Translations under genes and position numbers: made by a program
From: Macrosoma leucophasiata
Taxonomy: Eukaryota; Arthropoda; Insecta; Lepidoptera; Hedylidae
Direction of reading: 5' to 3'
Assembly: GCA_036365455.1 (NCBI GenBank)
Contig: JAWQUS010000025.1
Coordinates: 24,712,001 to 24,776,000, forward strand
Length of the DNA stretch: 64,000 nt
Part shown: piece by piece, positions 32,276 to 41,872 of the stretch
How positions within the stretch are numbered: the first letter of the stretch is position 1
Layout: the number at the start of each line of letters is the position of its first letter
The notes under the pieces: model-generated
What the model saw: only the letters and a program-made list of their open reading frames with translations
Told to the model about the DNA's origin: nothing
Database searches by the model: none

Positions 32276-32529
32276 ACAGTGCTCAACAATAAATATTGCA
32301 CATCGAGCCTAGGAAGGAGACTTCGTCTTATTTCGGGTCTGTAGAGCGTTATCTCTTTCGCATTGTACCTATATGACGTTTGTCGACCATTTTAATCAAG
32401 TTTTGACCAATACCAGATTGTCAGTGCTTACATAGGCAGTGTAGAACAGAGATAACGTTCTACGAAATCGAAACGAGCCAATCGTCTCTTTCGCAGGCTC
32501 GATGTGCAATATTAATTATTGAGTACTGT
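32276..32529. mobile_element. TA-flanked MITE, Tc1/mariner-type
   Basis: Inverted ends: cagtgctcaacaataaatat and tgcacatcgagcct on the left, aggctcgatgtgca and attaattattgagtactg on the right, about 33 bp each with few mismatches. TA flanks each end. CAGTGCTCAA-like termini and a TA target are typical of Tc1-type elements. The 250 bp element is non-coding. Confidence 0.75.
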
Positions 32530-32706
32530 AAATATAATTCTTGTTGTGTGAATGCCAAACATTGAAATTTCATCTTGTTATAGACTTTTAAAGAGATTTT
32601 TTAAAGATTTGGAAATAAATTATCTTTCTTGATTCGTCGGAGGAACACTTCCACCCGTTCCTCCACAGATTGCTAACAATAAGTCTTAACATTACTTGTA
32701 CTTTCA

Positions 32707-32855
32707 GTTCTCAAAAGTCTTAAGAATCGGCGTTGATATATGAAGAGAATGATGATGTAGAACAATCATGGGAGGTGTGTCAGGACCGGGATATCTGGCG
32801 CTCCACCCTCTTTGTCTACCCCGAAAGGGACTTGGCATGAACATACATACCTACA
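32707..32855 (+). mobile_element. LINE-T 3' end
   Basis: Forward fragment from cttaagaatcggcgttgata to acttggcatgaacatacata. It encodes part of the NRR..MKRMM..E..REVC region but is broken by indels. Confidence 0.7.
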
Positions 32856-32870
32856 GTTGACATTTACATT

Positions 32871-32990
32871 GAGAGCTAACGAACGGATCAAGCGAGGTAA
32901 TCGAGTCTGCAAACACTTTATGTGTTTGTCAAATGAACGTTACGATCGAACTGCAGTTAGATGTTCACATCGTAAAATAAGAACGAGTTT
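32871..32990 (+). repeat. diverged copy of local repeat H
   Basis: It shares the hairpin caaacactttatgtgtttg, gatcgaactgcagttag and cacatcgtaaaataagaac with the two copies at 33621 and 34096. This is the oldest of three local copies. Confidence 0.55.
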
Positions 32991-33124
32991 TATGGATGAA
33001 TGTCCCAAATGATCATTTTCTTGGGACATACGACTACAATGTTTGTTAATTTTAAGACAAAAAAAAAACATTTAGAATAATAAATATAATAATTTTTCTG
33101 TGGTAAGCTGACGTCTATGCTATA

Positions 33125-33430
33125 TTTTTATGTCATGATGAAGCATAGAGTTTCCATGGATGGTAAATAATACTATAGCCTATCAACAACTACACAACCA
33201 GAGATTTTATTGTAGATGCATTACCACTCCTGGGACCTAAGGTGTTATACCTGTGTGCCGTAAATTACAGTACCGTCGTTGACATAAAAAAAACCCTTTT
33301 GTATATCAATGAGTACCGTACATTACCAGCTGATCAGTACACGATAGTGCTGAAAACTACTATTGAGCGGTAAAATTAGGTAATGTGGTGTCTACGCCCG
33401 CAAACACCGCGACTAGAACTCTACTACCAG
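33125..33430 (-). repeat. SINE-A, old, with internal insertion
   Basis: Diverged reverse copy from tail (tttttatgtcatgatgaag) to head (gaactctactaccagt). About 40 bp of extra sequence (with gacataaaaaaaacccttt) lies between two copies of the taccgt block. Confidence 0.6.
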
Positions 33431-33620
33431 TAAAAATTGTATGCTACATAATTATTATATTATTATGAATTGCATGATTATTCATTATCTTCCAATCAAC
33501 TAATCATGTTTATAGATACTATGTTTCTTTTATATTTACTTAAATTGTTTGCCCAAAAACACTAGATACTATTACCAAAAATATAATAACTATTATCAAA
33601 ATTATATTTTCACGTATGGA

Positions 33621-33836
33621 ACAATCAATTTTCACAAATTAAATTCGCAAGTTTCCCGCACTTCTCAGTTACTTTAATAGAGCTTACAAACGGACCAAGC
33701 GAGCCATTGGAGTCCGCAAACACTTCATGTGTTTGTGACTTGTGTGTACGTCACAATTGAACTGCAGTTAGTTGTGCACATCGTAAAATAAGAATACGTC
33801 TTGTGAAATACTTAAAATAATTTATTTTGGACGTTA
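33621..33836 (+). repeat. local repeat H, copy A
   Basis: A 216 bp unit (caatcaattttcacaaatt, cgcaagtttcccgcacttct, agcttacaaacggaccaagc, the hairpin at 33717-33735, ttattttggacgt), about 90 per cent alike by eye to copy B at 34096-34307. No frame is conserved. Confidence 0.7.
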
Positions 33837-33837
33837 T

Positions 33838-34077
33838 CAGCCTATAGACACCCACAAAATCCAAGTTATAATTGAAGATGCGTTACCACTCCTGAGGCCG
33901 AAAGTGTTATGCCTGGTATTATGGATGGAAATTACAGGGCCTTAAATTACCACCTGACTGGAACAAGATAATGCTGAACACTAGGTACGATTTAGCGGCA
34001 AGTATATTAGGTAATGCGGGTAGACTCCCCCGCATTACCTCTATCCCCCATCCCCCATTGGCGCTCTACCACCAGTG
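33838..34077 (-). mobile_element. SINE-A between the two H repeats
   Basis: Reverse copy lacking its tail (it begins agcctatagacacccac) and with altered sequence near the head (cccccgcattacctctatcc). It separates the two H units. Confidence 0.7.
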
Positions 34078-34095
34078 AAACGTGTATTTATGTAA

Positions 34096-34307
34096 CGATC
34101 AATTTTCGCAAATAAAATTCGCAAGTTTCCCGCACTTCTCAGTTACTTTGATAGAGCTTACAAACGGACCAAGCGAGCCATTCGAGTTCGCAAACACTTC
34201 ATGTGTTTGTTACGTGTACGTTACAATTGAACTGCAGTTAGTTGCTCACATCGTGAAATTAGAATAGGTCTCGTGAAATACTAAGTATAGTTTATTTTGG
34301 ACGTAAG
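34096..34307 (+). repeat. local repeat H, copy B
   Basis: Second tight copy of the H unit, with the same hairpin at 34191-34209 and the same end ttattttggacgta. The period to copy A is about 475 bp, including the SINE-A. Confidence 0.7.
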
Positions 34308-34386
34308 TTTAATATTTAGGTAAGGACACGAAATACGTATTAAGAATAAAAAATAACAGTGTTTTTGTTCAAAGATATATACATTG

Positions 34387-34480
34387 ATATACTTGCCGCC
34401 AAATGGTAGTATGTTCAGCACTAATAGTGTTCCGGTCAGGTGGTAATGTACGTCCCGGTAATTAGCTCTCAGAAGTGGCC
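34387..34480 (+). mobile_element. SINE-A middle fragment
   Basis: Forward fragment from tacttgccgccaaatggtag to ctctcagaagtgg; both head and tail are missing. Confidence 0.65.
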
Positions 34481-34496
34481 TCGAAATTTCTAGTTT

Positions 34497-35379
34497 TAAG
34501 TAGATGGCCTCCCCCCAAAAAGGGGAGAGACTCGTGCCCAGCAGTGGGACGTAAAGTGGGTTGCCATTATTATGTCTCTCGTCAGCACGGGGTCCAATTT
34601 GAACCCCGGACCTTTGTCAGGCTTGCGCGGGGACATGGGGGGTCCAACACGTAGAGGCCCTTTCGAGAATTTTGATCTACTTTGTAATGGGTTATATTCG
34701 GCGGGACCTCTCTCTGGCTGCATCAATAGTTAATACAGACACAGACAGACCCCGCAGAATATAATGGGACTATTGTAATGAAAATGACTTGCCAAACTTT
34801 GGGCTATGTGTGTGAACTGGGGGGACTAGATGGCTGGGCCTATAGAGTGAGATCCGGCACCTGCCTATATTCAACATCTCACATTATCGAATCCTACTTT
34901 AGGCAGGTGGTGACTCGCCTCTCCTTGGTGGGCCCCCCAAACAGCCAACCCGATGGTCGACAGGGGGCAACACTGTTGAGAGAGGCTGGGGGTGTCGAGA
35001 GGTGTGGCCCCGGTTTCACCATCACGGGCGAGTAATCTCGAGCTCGGAGCGGGCTTCCCCGCTATTATGCCTTTAGACACTTCCACCCCCGAGTGTATGG
35101 CTCTTGCAGAAATTTAGACAACAGCCTATTATCTAAATTTCTGCAAATGCCATACCTCTAGCGCCCCACTCGGACCGGCCAATGAAGGCAAGCCAGAGGT
35201 GAGAGACCTGATGCTCTGTCCAGCCGTACCTCTGTGTGGCGGACGAGGCGGAGCCCAGTTCTCTCGGAGGAACTCGAGATGATGGTAGGGGGTGGTGTCG
35301 CTACTCACCAACAGCTCGCCACAAGCTGCTCTGCCCCCCCATTATTATTATTATTATTATATTATTATTAAGTAGATGG
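34497..35379 (+). mobile_element. chimeric retrotransposed insert beginning with a SINE-B tail
   Basis: The 11-mer taagtagatgg stands at 34497-34507 and 35369-35379. Inside, the first 65 bp are the SINE-B 3' end (gggagagactcgtgcccagc, agtgggacgt, ttgccattatta). Then come about 770 bp of unrelated, partly GC-rich sequence with no protein-like frame, ending ctgctctgccccccc and ATT repeats. The whole inserted as one unit. Likely a 5'-truncated SINE-B transcript with 3' flanking DNA, or a reverse-transcription template switch to another ATT-tailed element. Confidence 0.65.
35096..35154. other. long hairpin inside the chimeric insert
   Basis: Perfect 14 bp stem tgcagaaatttaga (35105-35118) with tctaaatttctgca (35132-35145), extended by an outer 6 bp stem tatggc/gccata across a 3 by 3 internal loop. 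The loop is 13 nt. Confidence 0.8.
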
Positions 35380-35473
35380 TTACAGGTTACAGTATTTATT
35401 AACATTAATGTAAACTGTGTGCGTAACCTCCTTTTTGTATAGATATCTATAGATTTCGAAGCCAGCCCCTATA

Positions 35474-35800
35474 TAGCCCCGCAGCTGGTGTGGACCGCAA
35501 GCTCTCTCGGATAAGCGATTTGGCCGCGATCGGGTGTGTGATTGGTGACCGCTAGTGGCAAATTAAAATGCGCGTTTCCGTGCTTCGGAGGACACGTGAG
35601 CCGTCGGTCCCGGTTGCTATTGATAGATAGCAGTCGTTAAACTTTGTCGGAGGCCTTATGGTTAGTTTGAAAATATCCGACAGTGGGTAGGCTACTAACC
35701 CGTATCTACACCAACCCGCTTTGGAGCAGCGTCGTGGAGTAAGCTCCAGGCTTCCCCCAAAAATAGGAGATAATGGTACTCAGTAGTTGGGCGTGAATGA
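35474..35800 (+). mobile_element. SINE-B, diverged
   Basis: Forward copy from agccccgcagctggtgtgg through gtgattggtgaccgctagtg to a decayed tail (actcagtagttgggcgtg). The ATT tract is lost. Confidence 0.75.
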
Positions 35801-36382
35801 ATGATGAACAAACATGAATTATAAACTGCGTGATGTTTGCCACGTTTATTATATAAAAAAAAAATCACCCTCACGAGTATTGACCATGACAAAGCTTAAT
35901 GCCCAAATTATACAATCTACAATAGCTTTTGTATAGAACCTCCATTGTTATTCAATATGCTACTCATTTACGTTTGACCCACTGAATAAACTTTATTGTT
36001 GTGTTTACGACGTATGTTTATAGGTGATAAAGTTGTAGGGGGTTGGTTGTGAGTAGTTAATGAGAGTTGCTGATAGTTTATTTATGAGTCTTTCTGAAGA
36101 TGTTTGCTGGAACAACTTTTATTTGACGTATAATAGAGAGCAGGTCAATAAAACCATTGGTCTATGGTAAAACTGTTTTTGAGTATGGATTAAAGTATTT
36201 TGGTCCATGGGAGTAATTATGGGTTTGCAATTGAGGTATTGCAATTGAGGTATAACGTAATTTTTTTACAGGGATTGCAGGAAAAGTTGTTCCAAATTCT
36301 GGTATCTTGCATTTGAAAATATTCTTTAATTTCATTTTTTTATGTAACGACAAACAAACATGCAATTTCCGTGGGTGTTTAA
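35801..36382. other. unassigned DNA with SINE-A tail scraps
   Basis: Tail-like scraps of SINE-A lie at about 35810-35862 (forward, gtgatgtttgccacg then A-run) and 36336-36381 (reverse, tttttttatgtaacgac). A 17 bp direct repeat gcaattgaggtat(t/a) occurs at 36228-36253. Otherwise nothing recognised. Confidence 0.45.
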
Positions 36383-36677
36383 ACTGGTGGTAGAGCTCCA
36401 GTGAAGGAGCTCTGCGGCTGCGGAGCAGCTGCGGGCAAAGGCACCACTGCATTACCTGTACTTGCCGCTAAATTGTAGTGTTCTGCACTATCGTGTTCCG
36501 GTCAGGTGGTAATGTATGGCCCTGTAATATCCGACACACAGGCATAACACCTTTGGCCTCAGGAGTGGCAACGCAACTTCATTTCAACCTCTCTGTCATT
36601 GTGTAAGTGTTTATAGGCTGCAGTCATCACTTACCATCAATGTAAACTGCATGCTTGTTTGCCACTTTTATTACATG
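36383..36677 (+). mobile_element. SINE-A, full length
   Basis: Forward copy, head actggtggtagagctccagt, with a 14 bp insertion (ggctgcggagcagctg) after the head. The tail runs directly into a LINE-T end. Confidence 0.85.
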
Positions 36678-36935
36678 TATGTATGTATGTATCTTCACGC
36701 CAGGTCCCTAACGGGGTAGGCAGAGAGTGTAGAGCGCCAGACACCCCGGTTCTGACAAACCTCTCGTGCCTCGTCTACCTTCATCATTCTCTTCATACAT
36801 GCACGCCGATTCCTAAGACTTTTGACCCCACCATCAGACAGAACTCGACCTATTTGGTCATGGTAGGTCAGCCTTGGTCTTCCTGGGCCTCTGCAACCAT
36901 CCACATTCGCATTGTATATCTGTTTAGTCATGTAC
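36678..36935 (-). pseudogene. LINE-T 3' end with intact C-terminal frame
   Basis: The minus-strand frame 36931-36695 encodes MTKQIYNANVDG, GPGRPRLTYHDQIG, NRRACMKRMMKVDEAREV and WRSTLSAYPVRDLA with no stop, the best preserved LINE-T C-terminus in the window. The 3' end carries catg/tacata repeats. 5'-truncated just upstream of MTKQ. Confidence 0.75.
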
Positions 36936-36964
36936 TCATATTACATGTACATCAGCAATATATC

Positions 36965-37168
36965 TGACGACCCGGTTAGTCCAGCGGTGCGAAACCACCG
37001 TTTGATTCGAAGGGTCGCGAGTTCGATCCCCGCACCGGAACAAATATTTGTGTGGCCTATAGATATTTGTTTCGGGTCTGGGTGTTTGTTTACGTGTTGT
37101 ATGTGTACAACGGCACCCACGACACAGGTTTATGCCTGCTGTGGGGCTATGAGTGTAAGCGTATTTTA
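36965..37168 (+). mobile_element. SINE-C, full length
   Basis: Forward copy: gacgacccggttagtccag, gtcgcgagttcgatccccgc, tttcgggtctgggtgtttg, end gtgtaagcgtattttatttt. The tail is a TTTA repeat. Confidence 0.85.
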
Positions 37169-37254
37169 TTTTATTTATTTATTTATGTATCTGTATTTCA
37201 TCGTCGCTTAGTAATGTCCTACTCAAAATATTTTTTAAGTTATTGCATATCTTC

Positions 37255-37330
37255 TATCGAGGGCTTTGAGCGCGGGGACCGAATCCAGAAATTCCGTAAC
37301 GAAAAAAACTCACGCTCCCCACTCTGACGG
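37255..37330 (+). repeat. conserved end of the tRNA-Leu-associated repeat
   Basis: gggctttgagcgcggggacc and cagaaattccgtaacgaaaa match, inverted, 46330-46400 next to the tRNA-Leu. The matching other end lies at 38960-39020, beyond the mariner. In this copy no tRNA is found between the two ends. Confidence 0.55.
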
Positions 37331-37625
37331 GCACGGAGATGTGGCTTGAAGGCCGTGCATTGTAACTAACGTCGTTTCTTTTCGGCAGTCTTCGACAAGG
37401 TGTTTGTGTGCGTGCAACTAGACGTATTGTACGACTCTACGAAGCTCGCACGAATCGAAACGAGCTGCTCTGAAATCGGACGAATACATAAGCAGCTGTT
37501 TATATGTATTGTAAAATAATAAAAATATTTCAAACAATATTAACTTTTTTATTTAATAAAAGAAAAAAAAAATGTTTTCTTATCGATCACCACGCTCAAA
37601 AAGTGTAACTTGAATTAATATAATA
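37331..37625. other. unassigned DNA up to the mariner
   Basis: No gene or known repeat; possibly the interior of the repeat that begins at 37255. Confidence 0.35.
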
Positions 37626-38899
37626 GGTTGGGGAAAAAGTCTTTTCGCATTATAGTATGTATGAACTTGTAATAAAATCTCTTTGGCTGTAGTATTTGTA
37701 TCTGGCTGGTTTTGGTATCATTGAAAGTTAAAATTTTAAAGAACATTATTCCAAATTCAAATTTGGCAAATGTGTGATTTTCATTTGTTTTTCGTACCGT
37801 CAAGATGAGTGAATCTAATGAAGAAATTCGATACATTTTAAAATTTCACTACAAAAAAGGTAAAAATGCAACGCAAGCCGCGAAAAAAATTTGCGATGTT
37901 TATGAACCTAGTGCCGTGTCTGTGAGAGTAGCACAAATTTGGTTTAAGCGTTTTCAATCCAGAAATTTTGATGTCAAAGATGAACCTCGCTCTGGTCGCC
38001 CTATTACGGATGAAATGGATGTCATTTTTGAAAAAGTGGAGCAAGATCGACATATCAGTAGTTACGACGTAGCTGAAGAACTGAGAATTGGTCAAAAAAC
38101 AGTTTTGGCGCATTTGAAAAAAGCTGGGTACAAAAAAAAGCTCAAAATTTGGGTACCTCACGAGCTCACTGAAACAAACCTAATGAACCGTGTACTCATT
38201 TGTGATTCTTTATTACGACGTAATGAAACCGAATCATTTTTGAAGAAGCTGATAACTGGTGATGAAAAGTGGATCACGACAAGAACGTGCGAAAAAGGTT
38301 GTGGTCAAAGGCCGGTCAGGCTTCACAGACTGTGGCGAAACCCGGGTTAACTCGCAATAAGGTGATGTTGTGTGTGTGGTGGGTTGGAAGGGCATTATTC
38401 ATTATGAGCTATTACCACCAGGCAGGACTATCGATTTTGAACTCTACTGCGAACAACTGATGAGATTAAAGCAAGAAGTTGAGAGAAAGCGGCCGGAATT
38501 GATCAACAGAAGGGGTGTGGTGTTTCATCATGATAACGCTAGACCTCACACATCTATAGCCACTCAGCAAAAATTAAGAGAGTTTGGCTAGGAGGTGTTA
38601 GTGCATCCGCCGTATAGTCCTGACCTTGCACCTTCAGATTTCCACCTGTTTCGGTCTCTTCAGAATTCTTTATGCAATGTTAGGTTAACATCACGAGAGG
38701 ACTGCCAAATCCACTTGTCGCGATATTTTGATGAGAAGTCCCAAAATTTTTATAGCAATGGGATCATGTCTCTGCCTACAAGGTGGCAAAAGGTTATCGA
38801 ACAAAATGGTACATACATACTTTAGTTAAATTTAAATAAACTATATTAAACAATGTTTTGAATTATCTTAAGAAATGCGAAGAAACTTTTTCCCCAACC
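37626..38899 (+). mobile_element. mariner element, copy 1 (defective)
   Basis: Ends ggttggggaaaaagtctttt and, inverted, agaaactttttccccaacc mark a mariner of about 1.27 kb. It is nearly identical in structure to the copy at 57477-58754. A TA precedes the left end; the right flank reads ATATA, so the target duplication has drifted. Confidence 0.9.
37805..38825 (+). pseudogene. mariner transposase, broken (copy 1)
   Basis: The transposase cuts and pastes the element via DDD catalysis. Visible: N-terminal helix-turn-helix region (MSESNEEIRYILKFHY...GNFDVKDEPRSGRP-like), WVPHEL, first Asp in TGDEKWIT, second Asp in HHDNARPHTS (about 38528), third in YSPDLAPSD (about 38612), so D,D34D type. A 4 bp deletion after ggatcac (about 38275, compared with copy 2) shifts the frame, and a TGG-to-TAG type change stops the frame at 38589-38591. 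Total length matches the usual 340-350 residues. Confidence 0.88.
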
Positions 38900-38939
38900 A
38901 TATAAAATAAAAGAAATACTGCATAAATAAAATAAATAA

Positions 38940-39025
38940 ATAATTATAATTGCATAAGTTGATACAAAATGCTATGCAATAGCTTTACCGCGGCAGTCCC
39001 CGAGTGCCACACGTCGATTTTTTGA
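38940..39025 (+). repeat. second end of the tRNA-Leu-associated repeat
   Basis: tgctatgcaatagctttacc and ggcagtccccgagtgccaca match, inverted, 46007-46060. Together with 37255-37330 it brackets the mariner, so the mariner probably landed inside this repeat. Confidence 0.5.
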
Positions 39026-39601
39026 AGAAGTGAGCTTAAAGGTAACCGTTAACTTATCGGAACGAACGAAAGTCAGACTTTCAAAACTATATATTTTACT
39101 TCATAGAAGTGTAAAAAATATCTTTAAGAATGCTTTGCTTATTTTTTCTTTACAAGGTTTTTTAAGTTTTCTTAAAAAATAATCTTTTGGTCTGTATAAA
39201 AAGTTTAACGTTTCGTTCCAACAGTTTTTTTCAAGACTTTTATTTCATATGCTGTCTGGGTGAATCAAGTCCCATATAAATATTTACGACTCTTCGAATT
39301 TCTTTGATGACTGTACAACATCACATAATCAATCAAGGCAGGTACAGTTGTAATTGGGGCAGGATGGATTCAATAATTAAATTCACGGCTTCGCCTTCAC
39401 AAAATTCTATTAGTACCCCATTCTCCAATATCCTCAATTAAATTTGACATGGTTTCTCTAGTTACGCGATATTTCTCGTAAATATTTGAGTGTTTAGTGT
39501 CGAGTTTTTTTTAATTTTAATAACATATACAAATTCCCTTGCCACGTTTGTGTGTCTGTCTGTTTGCAATAATTTCAAAGTCTACTGCAAGGATGCGGTT
39601 G
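39026..39601. other. unassigned DNA
   Basis: No gene or recognised repeat. Confidence 0.4.
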
Positions 39602-39655
39602 TAGGCTGCAGCCATCACTTATAAACATGAGAACTGCGTGCTTGTTTGCTGGCAC
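39602..39655 (+). repeat. SINE-A tail fragment
   Basis: taggctgcagccatcactta and gcgtgcttgtttgc match the SINE-A tail; no A-run remains. Confidence 0.5.
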
Positions 39656-39713
39656 TACCAAAAGAAAATACAACATTTTGGTTTCTATAGGTAAAAGTAT
39701 TCGAGGGACATGT

Positions 39714-39857
39714 ACGCGTCTGCGATGTTTGGGGCGATGTATATTATCGTTGTCACTCCCCTGTCATATTTACAAGTAGGTACGTGTCCCATTCGAGAAG
39801 TGTACGATTATCATGTTAAAGTTCAGAATTGTAAGGTTTGCCGAACCAGTTCACGCA
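39714..39857 (+). repeat. local duplication D, copy 1
   Basis: acgcgtctgcgatg, tattatcgttgtcactcccc, tgtcatatttacaagta and ccgaaccagtt recur at 40603-40700 plus 40944-40960. In that second copy a SINE-C interrupts the unit; here it is continuous. Confidence 0.7.
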
Positions 39858-39954
39858 CTACGGCGTGGTAAATTACTATGATAGTCCTCGGATCATTTTT
39901 TGGAATGATAAATTATTAGCTTAGCGTGGCTTTTTGCAATCAAATAATATTTCT

Positions 39955-40202
39955 GGATTTATCGCCCGTATATTGAACTAAAAGATTAGGGCGTTTACCC
40001 TTGGTACCGTTGGGTTGACCCATTACTGGGTCCACGGGTCATTTTAATTACCCGTGGTTCCATGGCATTAGGGATTTTTCTTTAAACTTCTGACTATATC
40101 AAAGATTATTTTAAATCAGCACGATGTTGAGTCTGCCCGAGACTATGAAAGCTGAAAAGCGACTCTAGTTCTTTTTAAATTTACATACGCGAAATGGATC
40201 CG
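39955..40202 (-). mobile_element. MITE-like repeat with ggatttatcgcccgtatat ends
   Basis: The left end ggatttatcgcccgtatatt and the inverted right end acatacgcgaaatggatcc are similar terminal inverted repeats. The interior includes agtctgcccgagac and accc/gggt-rich palindromic motifs (acccgtggttcc). It is related to 17202-17420. Confidence 0.5.
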
Positions 40203-40242
40203 TAAAAATAAATAGCTTTAGGCTCGCGAAAACCAAAAAACT

Positions 40243-40524
40243 TGTTTTTTATGTTATGGAAGTGACAAACAAGCATGCAGTTCACATTGATGTTAAGTGA
40301 CGACTGCAGCCTAAAGCCACCCATACAAAGACAAAGGACAAAATGCAGATGCGTTACCACTCCTGAGGCCTAAGGTGTTATGCCTCTGTGCCGGTAATTA
40401 CGGGGCCGTATATTAATACCTGACCAAGATTAATACCTGAACACTACCATTTAGCGGCAAGTATATTAAGTAATGCGGTGGTGCCTACGCCCGCGAACTC
40501 CGTCACTGGAGCTCTACCACCAGT
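40243..40524 (-). mobile_element. SINE-A, near full length
   Basis: Reverse copy from tail (ggaagtgacaaacaagcatg) to head (gagctctaccaccagt). The cggaacacgatagtgct block is replaced by a repeat of taatacctga. Confidence 0.85.
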
Positions 40525-40602
40525 AAACCACCATTTGTAAAAAAAACCCCGAAAAAAGATAAGTTTTGATCTCTTTTTCACAGCAGTATACAAGAGGCGT
40601 GA

Positions 40603-40960
40603 ACGCGTCTGCGATGAATACATATTATCGTTGTCACTCCCCTGTCATATTTACAAGTACGTGTCCCATTCAAAATGTATAGGGTTGTCAAGTTGAGAAT
40701 TGTTATAGAAGATTGACGACCCGGTTAGTTCAGCGGTGCGAAACCACCGTTTGATTCGAAGGGTCGCGTGTTCGATCCCCGCACCGGAACAAATATTTGT
40801 ATGGCCTACAGATATTTGTTTCGGGTCTAGGTGTTTGTGTATATGTTGTATGTGTACAACGGCACCCACGACACAGGTTTAGACCTACTGTGGGGCTGTG
40901 AATGTAAGCGTATTTTATTTATTATTTATTTATTTATTATTTACCGAACCAGTTAACGAA
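40603..40960 (+). repeat. local duplication D, copy 2, split by SINE-C
   Basis: The left part (40603-40712) and right part (ccgaaccagtt, from 40944) align to 39714-39857; the SINE-C at 40715-40935 lies between them. Confidence 0.65.
40715..40935 (+). mobile_element. SINE-C, full length
   Basis: Forward copy: gacgacccggttagttcagc, gtgttcgatccccgcaccgg, tttcgggtctaggtgtttgt, end gtaagcgtattttattta with a TTTA-rich tail. It interrupts duplication D, so it inserted after that duplication arose or only one copy received it. Confidence 0.85.
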
Positions 40961-41384
40961 CAGCATGTAAAATTGTAGTTGAATAAAATCATTAAATGAT
41001 AAATATTTCTGGTATAGAACAAAACTGCTAGACCCAAAAAAAAATACTAAGTGACATACTTATTTATTAAATAAAAAGCTTTATAAATTGAAGGGTTTCA
41101 CACGTGATTAGATAAATATTTTTTATTATGCAGTTTTTAAATTATTTTCGAAATGTATGTGAAAATTGGGTACGGGGAGTACCCAATTTTCACACCTCTA
41201 ATATAACGGAATTCAAAATATTGAAAAAACAAAAGAAGATTTGTAGTTCTAAAGCCTCAAAAAGTTAAGGTACCATAAGGTTTATCCTTATTCGCATTTA
41301 GCCATTTTTTTATTTGCTCGGTGGCAATGGGTTGCTTTACATATTATTAAGGGACAAAACGTAATTGACCAATAATAATATATT
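40961..41384. other. unassigned AT-rich DNA
   Basis: No gene. A short inverted repeat, gtgaaaattgggtac against gtacccaattttcac (41160-41193), forms a hairpin of about 15 bp with loop ggggaa-like sequence. Confidence 0.5.
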
Positions 41385-41500
41385 TTATTTTAAAGAAAAA
41401 TGGAAAGAAAAATTTGACTTCAGGCGAGACTCGAACTCGCGGCCTACTGGGAATCTAGTCCAGCCGCTCTTCCAATTGAGCTACTAACTAGCATGGTTGG
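41385..41500 (-). repeat. tRNA-like repeat, reverse copy
   Basis: Minus-strand copy of the tRNA-like repeat; the tRNA part spans 41417-41488 with T arm (gcgagttcgagtctcgc on the minus strand) and anticodon region intact, but the 5' acceptor strand is lost at ctaactagc. It faces the forward copy at 41573. Confidence 0.7.
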
Positions 41501-41735
41501 CAATAGATGGCGCTACTGCTACCATAAAGCAAGGCAATAAATGTGAAGGAAAGATTTGACAAATCGGGCAGGACTTCAGTAGCTCAATTGGAAGAGCGGC
41601 TGGACTAGATTCCCAGTAGGCCGCGAGTTCGAGTCTCGCCTGAAGTCAAATTTTTCTTTCCATTTTTCTTTAAAATAAAATATATTTTACAAGCATGTGT
41701 TAATGCGAAATAATATAAAAACAATCAATAATAAT
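41501..41735 (+). repeat. tRNA-like repeat, forward copy
   Basis: The upstream block (ggcaatagatggcgctactg ... acaaatcgggcag) and tRNA-like core 41573-41646 match 6135-6281. Here the acceptor stem is perfect (ACTTCAG with CTGAAGT), and D and T arms fold, but the anticodon arm (GCTGGACTAGATTCCCAGT) is irregular. It could be a tRNA-Tyr-derived pseudogene spread with its flanks. A T-run follows (caaattttt), as for pol III termination. Confidence 0.7.
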
Positions 41736-41872
41736 ATGCATATACGTAATGACATATTTGCCTGTGTCTACCTCTTCACGGTTTTTATTTGTGAAGAAGT
41801 GTAACGCTATAATGCCATTAACTATATTAAAGCTGACACCCAAACGGCTTCCCTTCAAAATATTTTTTTTAC

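Noticed and set aside
34778..35035. 85-codon plus-strand open frame in the chimeric insert
   Set aside because: No recognisable motif, and the GC-rich composition makes chance open frames likely.
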